Below, one piece after another: positions 7,259 to 11,295 of a DNA stretch of 11,295 bases. Numbering within the stretch: position 1 is the stretch's first letter; each line of letters begins with the position of its first letter. The position numbers and the translations under genes are program-made. Source of the DNA: Myxococcota bacterium (GTDB lineage Bacteria; Myxococcota_A; UBA9160; PR03); the NCBI GenBank assembly GCA_030066475.1, contig JASJBO010000238.1:1-11295 (forward strand), read 5' to 3'. The notes beneath the pieces were generated by a model. That model saw nothing but the letters and a program-made list of their open reading frames with translations, did no database searches and was not told the origin of the DNA.

Positions 7259-7881
7259 CCAGGGCCGCCCCAGCGACGCAGCCCGGGTGGACCGGCCTCG
7301 AAGAGCCGGCGGCACGGCGCAGAGAGCTGGTCCCACTGCTCGACCAGGCAGCGCAGCTGGTCGCGCCCGGGCGCGGCCTCGGGGCATAGCTGGGAGGCGT
7401 CGCGCCGGCACGCCAGGCCGGGCGGACGGCGGCCCCGGCGCTCTCCGCCCGCGCCCTCTGCGCGGATCGCCACCAGCTCGCGGCGCTGCTCGGGCGTCAG
7501 CAGCGCGCGGATCTCCATCATGGCGCGCAGCCGGTTCTTGCGCGCCCGCGTCTCGAGCGCGCCGATCCGGTCCGCCTGCTCGAGCACGGCGTCGACGTCC
7601 GGGGCTTCGGCGTCGAGCAGGATGCGCAGCCGCTCGTGGCCGGCGTCGAGCTCGCGGCGCAGGGTGTCGCCGCGCTCGCGCGAGGCCGAGACGATGCCCG
7701 CGATCCGCGCCCGCACCTCGGGGCTCAGCGCGAGGCGCTCGGCGTGGCGCTCGATGAAGCCGGCGGGGTCGCGCCCCTCGGGCGGCCCGCCGGGCGGCCG
7801 AGCCCAGGCCGTGCCCGCTACCAGCAGCAGCATGGCACCCGCGATCGCGCTGACGGGGCGCATGCGCGGTCGTCTAGCCAT
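7255..7881 (-). CDS. Spy/CpxP-like periplasmic protein with C-terminal four-cysteine GLG1-like repeat
   Basis: This 208-aa protein has a signal peptide (cleavage after AWA, residue 27). Residues 50-142 form an alpha-helical Spy/CpxP/CnrX-type domain, with the LTxxQ motif as LTPEQR at 128-133 and His82 in a GHE context. The C-terminal part has Cys158, Cys166, Cys178 and Cys190 spaced x7, x11, x11, with CLxxxxxxLSxxC wording. This matches the cysteine-rich repeat of Golgi apparatus protein 1 and its bacterial relatives. It probably senses or buffers periplasmic stress or metal, with disulfides or metal bound by the cysteines; this is inference. The ATG at 7881 overlaps the previous stop by 8 nt, and the ATG at 7863 (202 aa) is an alternative. 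The long open frame to 8229 is a shadow of the upstream gene. It is paralogous to the protein at 8972-9442. Confidence 0.78.
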   Translation of the reverse strand: MARRPRMRPVSAIAGAMLLLVAGTAWARPPGGPPEGRDPAGFIERHAERLALSPEVRARIAGIVSASRERGDTLRRELDAGHERLRILLDAEAPDVDAVLEQADRIGALETRARKNRLRAMMEIRALLTPEQRRELVAIRAEGAGGERRGRRPPGLACRRDASQLCPEAAPGRDQLRCLVEQWDQLSAPCRRLFEAGPPGLRRWGGPG

Positions 7882-8305
7882 CCAGCAGCATGCTCGCAAT
7901 CGCCAGGTACTCCTCCGGAAGCTCCGCCTCGCCGTCCGGCTGCGCCGCGTCGGAGCCGTAGAGCAGCTCCAGCTCCCAGGCCTCCACGTCGCCGCCGGCG
8001 GGCGACTCCGGCGCCGGGGTCGCCTCGGCTCGCTGCGGCGCCGCGGCCGGCGCGGACCCCGGCAGTGCGGTCGGCGAGACCGGCAGCAGCCACCAGGCCA
8101 TGGCCGCCGTCGCCGCAACCGCGGCGGCGGCGCCCCCCACGCGCCAGCAGCGCGCGCGGCGCGCGATCCGCTCGCGCAGCTCCGCGTCGAGCGCGGCGCG
8201 CCGCGCCGGACCGAGGGGCTCCGGCGCATAGGCGTCGCGCAGGACCTCGACGAAGCGGGCGTCGTCGGACGTCGTCTCGGGTCGCTGGTCTCGGGCGCGC
8301 GTCAC
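7874..8305 (-). CDS. Single-pass membrane protein, putative anti-sigma factor
   Basis: This 143-aa protein is not recognisable by a strong family motif. The cytosolic N-terminus (1-54) is charged and helical, ending in an Arg-rich stretch. One transmembrane helix follows at about 57-76 (VGGAAAAVAATAAMAWWLLP). The Ala/Pro-rich linker and acidic C-terminus (105-143) would be periplasmic by the positive-inside rule. The GTG start overlaps the sigma factor's TGA as GTGA and has GGAGG about 8 nt upstream. This tight translational coupling to an ECF sigma gene, together with the topology, is the basis for the anti-sigma proposal. No zinc-binding HxxxCxxC motif is present, so it is not a ZAS-type anti-sigma. 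It is comparable in layout to CnrY, though no sequence similarity was shown. Confidence 0.7.
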   Translation of the reverse strand: MTRARDQRPETTSDDARFVEVLRDAYAPEPLGPARRAALDAELRERIARRARCWRVGGAAAAVAATAAMAWWLLPVSPTALPGSAPAAAPQRAEATPAPESPAGGDVEAWELELLYGSDAAQPDGEAELPEEYLAIASMLLDG

Positions 8306-8856
8306 GTCTCGCTCCTCCGCTTCTCGTCCAGGTCGGCCAGCTCGCTGCGCAGGCGCTGCAGCGCGCGGTGCAGGTGCGTCTTCACCGTGCCCTCGGCGCG
8401 CCCCACCAGGGCGGCCGTCTCCCGCACCGTGAAGCCCTCGAGGTGCACCAGCACGAAGGCCTCGCGCTGCGCGCGGGTCAGCCCCTCGAGCGCCGCGGCG
8501 ATGCGGCGGCGCAGCGCGGGATCGCCGGCCGGCGCCGGCTGCGGGTCGGCGGGCTCGCGCTCGGAGCTCGCGCCCCACAGCTCGCGCACCGCGCGCCAGC
8601 GCCGATGGCTGTGCGCCTGGCGCACCAGGATCCGGTAGAACCAGGTCTCCAGCCGCGCCTCGCCGCGGAAGCCGGCCAGCGCGCGGTGGGCGCGCACGCA
8701 GGCGTCCTGCACGACGTCGTCGGCGGCGGCCTCGTCGCCTCCGAGCAGCCGCCAGGCGAGCCGGCGGGCCCGCTCGCGGTGCGAGACGACGAAGGCCTCG
8801 AAGCGCGCCTCGAGCTCCGACGCGTCGACCCCCTCCAACGCGATGGCTTCCTCCAT
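8302..8856 (-). CDS. ECF (sigma-70 family, group 4) RNA polymerase sigma factor
   Basis: This 184-aa protein has the two-domain ECF layout. Region 2 (about 18-88) includes DDVVQDACVRAHRAL (46-60), the core-binding/-10 recognition segment, and the FRGEARLETWFYRI stretch (63-76). A linker of about 30 residues rich in Pro/Ala/Glu (98-112) follows. Region 4 (123-172) has the -35-binding helix-turn-helix FTVRETAALVGRAEGTVKTH (142-161). I chose the ATG at 8856 because GGGAGAGGAG precedes it; the open frame continues upstream to 8988 but is Pro/Gly/Arg-rich there. The stop overlaps the putative anti-sigma gene by 4 nt. Periplasmic Spy/CpxP-like genes sit on both sides, which suggests an envelope or metal signal. 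Confidence 0.92.
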   Translation of the reverse strand: MEEAIALEGVDASELEARFEAFVVSHRERARRLAWRLLGGDEAAADDVVQDACVRAHRALAGFRGEARLETWFYRILVRQAHSHRRWRAVRELWGASSEREPADPQPAPAGDPALRRRIAAALEGLTRAQREAFVLVHLEGFTVRETAALVGRAEGTVKTHLHRALQRLRSELADLDEKRRSET

Positions 8857-8911
8857 GTCTCCTCTCCCGCCCTGGGAGGATGCCTCGTCCGCGGGCCCGG
8901 GGCCGGCGCAA

Positions 8912-8949
8912 GGACGGCGGCCACCAACGCGCGCGGGCGGCCGCCGTCC
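8912..8949 (-). promoter_or_regulatory. 11-bp inverted repeat between Spy-like gene 1 and the sigma gene
   Basis: Perfectly complementary arms GGACGGCGGCC (8912-8922) and GGCCGCCGTCC (8939-8949) enclose a 16-nt loop, in the 115-bp gap before the sigma gene. In the transcript this forms a very stable hairpin without a following U-run. It could attenuate or stabilise the message so that sensor and sigma levels differ, or be an operator. The structure is seen; the role is inferred. Confidence 0.5.
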
Positions 8950-8971
8950 GACGCCGCGCGTGGGACCGGGG

Positions 8972-9442
8972 TCAAGAGCCCCACCCACGGCGCCCGCGTC
9001 CGGGCTCCCGCTCCCGGTCCCCCGGTCGCATCGCGTCGCGCAGCTGCTCGCGCTGCTCGGCGCCGAGCAGCTCGCGGACCTCGAGCCAGGCGCGCAGGCG
9101 CGTCTTGCGCGCCTCGGTGCGCAGCGTCCCGAGGTGCTCCGCCTGGGCCATCAGCACGTCCGGACTCGCGTCGTCCGCCGCGAGCAGCTCGCGCATCACC
9201 TCATGGGCGCCGCGCAGCTCGGCGCGCAGCGCCTCCTGCTCACTGTGGGCCGCGTCGAGCACCTCGAGGACCGCGTCGCGCGTCTCGCGGTCGAGCGCCA
9301 GCGAGTCGATCGCCTGCTCGAAACGCTCGCCGCGCGCCCGATGCTCGGGTTCGCAGCCCTCCGGTCCGTCGCGGAGGGCGTGGCTCGGGGCGGCCAGCAG
9401 GATCAGCAGCGGGAGTGCAGGCAGGCTTCTCGGGTCGATCAT
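8972..9442 (-). CDS. Spy/CpxP-like (periplasmic heavy-metal sensor-like) protein
   Basis: This 156-aa protein has a signal peptide (hydrophobic 7-18, cleavage after SHA at 22). The helical domain spans about 48-137, where LLGAEQREQL (125-134) occupies the position of the LTxxQ motif. By eye it shares about 37 identities over 92 ungapped positions with the protein at 7255-7881, including a conserved His80-Glu pair and the block ARKxRLRA. It lacks that protein's cysteine-rich tail; it has one cysteine (Cys30). The C-terminus (138-156) is basic and Gly-rich. GAGGAG stands at good distance before the ATG. As first gene of the cassette, directly behind a candidate ECF promoter, it is a natural candidate for the feedback or sensor component. 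Confidence 0.82.
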   Translation of the reverse strand: MIDPRSLPALPLLILLAAPSHALRDGPEGCEPEHRARGERFEQAIDSLALDRETRDAVLEVLDAAHSEQEALRAELRGAHEVMRELLAADDASPDVLMAQAEHLGTLRTEARKTRLRAWLEVRELLGAEQREQLRDAMRPGDREREPGRGRRGWGS

Positions 9443-9470
9443 CGGGCTCTCCTCTGGTGAGGTTCACCCG

Positions 9471-9500
9471 TTTCGACGCCCCAGCGGCGCAGACGGTTGA
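9471..9500 (-). promoter_or_regulatory. Candidate ECF-type promoter of the sigma cassette
   Basis: On the minus strand, TCAACC (complement of 9495-9500) is followed after exactly 16 nt by CGTCGAAA (complement of 9471-9478). This resembles the AAC / CGTC pairs at 16-17-nt spacing typical of ECF sigma promoters. Its -10 lies 28 nt before the Spy-like gene's ATG, and it fits into the 72-bp gap after the phosphatase stop. It may be the autoregulated promoter of the sigma factor encoded in the same operon. Confidence 0.4.
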
Positions 9501-9514
9501 CGTGGGACTCCGAG

Positions 9515-10185
9515 TCAGACCTGGAAGATCGTCTCGTCAGGCAGCCGGATGGCCGTGAGCGGCCCCCCGTAGGCCGCCCCGGTGTCGATGCCGATGCTGA
9601 AGGGCGAGTTCCAGCGCACCCCGAAGTCGGAGCTGGGGGTGTGGCCGTAGACCAGGGTCACGCCCAGCTCGTGCGGCAGGTCGAGCGTGGAGCGGTCCCA
9701 GAGCAGCTCCTCGACGCGGGCGCGGCGGAGCACGTAGCCGAGGTCGCCGCGCCGGATGGCGCGTCCGAGGCCCGCGTGCACGAACAGGTAGTCGCCCTCG
9801 AGGTGCCAGCGAGCCAGCTTGCGGAAGAAGTCCTCGTGCGTCGGCGGGAGCGCGAAGCGGCCGGGCTTCGGGCGCTCGAGCTCGAGGCACTCGTAGGACA
9901 GCAGCGTCTCGATGCCGCCGTTCGACAGGAACGCCTCGCCCGCGAAGTAGTCCTCGCCCGCCCAGCCGATGAAGTCGAGGAACATCGACTCGTGGTTGCC
10001 GATCAGGAACACGCAGGGGCGCTCCTCGCCGAGCCGGATCAGGCGGTCGACCACGCCGGACGGATCGGGTCCGCGGTCGACGTAGTCGCCGAGGAAGACG
10101 AGCCGGTCGTCGTCGCGCAGCGGCAGCTTCGCCAGCAGCGCCTCGAGCTTGCCGAGCTGCCCGTGGATGTCGCCCACGGCGTAGA

Positions 10186-10189
<4 letters not shown>
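9515..10189 (-). CDS. Metallophosphatase, PPP (serine/threonine protein phosphatase / ApaH-like) family
   Basis: This 224-aa protein has all signature motifs of the phosphoprotein phosphatase fold: GDIHG (6-10), GDYVDRG (34-40), GNHE (64-67), VHAG (137-140) and GHTP (182-185). The two-metal ligands are Asp7, His9, Asp35, Asn65, His138 and His183. The size fits the bacterial PrpA/lambda-phosphatase-like group. Substrates could be phosphoproteins or dinucleoside polyphosphates such as Ap4A, and the sequence does not decide between them. The GTG start overlaps the rlmN stop as GTGA and begins directly at the family's first beta strand. The much longer open frame upstream is the shadow of rlmN. 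The 4-nt overlap implies translation coupled to rlmN. Confidence 0.9.
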
Positions 10190-11214
<1,025 letters not shown>

Positions 11215-11243
11215 GGTCTCAGGTTAGCGGTCGAGCTCCGAGC

Positions 11244-11295
11244 GGACTTCGCTCGCCTGCGGCTCGCTGCGCGCGCCCTTCGGGCGCTTGCAGGG
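11244..11295 (-). repeat. Dispersed hairpin repeat, copy G (reverse orientation, reaches window edge)
   Basis: On the minus strand this copy reads CCCTGCAAGCGCCCGAAGGG and onward: first hairpin GCGCCC-GAA-GGGCGC (11273-11287), then the core with mini-hairpin GCC-GCA-GGC, ending GAAGTCC. It differs from copy F in the triloop (GAA instead of GCA) while keeping the same stem. It lies 30 bp upstream of the rlmN start codon. Confidence 0.85.

Noticed and set aside
7874..8911. Long minus-strand frame (345 codons) extending the putative anti-sigma protein across the sigma gene
   Set aside because: The upstream part is the out-of-frame reading of the ECF sigma gene. The GTG at 8305 with GGAGG and the GTGA overlap marks the true start.
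8857..8988. 44-residue N-terminal extension of the sigma factor from the start at 8988
   Set aside because: The extension is Pro/Gly/Arg-rich, has no family counterpart, overlaps the upstream gene's end, and the ATG at 8856 has a strong Shine-Dalgarno.

Overview
The window is about 11.3 kb of very GC-rich, densely coding bacterial DNA from a Gram-negative organism. The evidence for this is a periplasmic MltD-type lytic transglycosylase, Spy/CpxP-like periplasmic proteins and an ECF sigma factor. The GC content, the style of ffh and the acyl-CoA carboxylase/SDR genes suggest a myxobacterial or 'deltaproteobacterial' lineage (Myxococcota or a related environmental phylum). That placement is an inference, because no phylogenetic marker was compared.

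Layout, left to right. (1) 41-3428, minus strand: an acyl-CoA metabolism block, transcribed biotin carboxylase > small biotinyl carrier > GNAT acetyltransferase > SDR dehydrogenase of the (3R)-hydroxyacyl-CoA type. The first three are tightly packed. No carboxyltransferase subunit is in the window. (2) 3429-3852: a 424-bp divergent intergenic region filled with copies of a hairpin-forming dispersed repeat. (3) 3853-7032, plus strand: ffh (SRP GTPase), apparently without a Shine-Dalgarno sequence, then a 138-nt structured spacer and an MltD-like lytic transglycosylase with two LysM domains. (4) 7033-7254: a convergent intergenic region with two more repeat copies. (5) 7255-9442, minus strand: a four-gene stress-sensing cassette, transcribed Spy/CpxP-like protein 1 > ECF sigma factor > one-TM putative anti-sigma protein > Spy/CpxP-like protein 2. 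The last carries a C-terminal four-cysteine module. A candidate ECF-type promoter lies just upstream of the first gene. (6) 9515-11214, minus strand: rlmN overlapping a PPP-family metallophosphatase by 4 nt. (7) A repeat copy lies at each edge of the window.

Two things stand out. The first is the sigma cassette: it resembles CnrYXH-type periplasmic sensing, but two paralogous sensor-like proteins bracket the sigma/anti-sigma pair, and one is joined to a GLG1-like cysteine-rich repeat. The second is the dispersed repeat family: two adjacent mini-hairpins, mostly capped by GNA triloops, whose stems differ between copies yet stay complementary. Such compensatory variation suggests selection on structure. 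Two minus-strand genes end exactly at the edge of a repeat copy.
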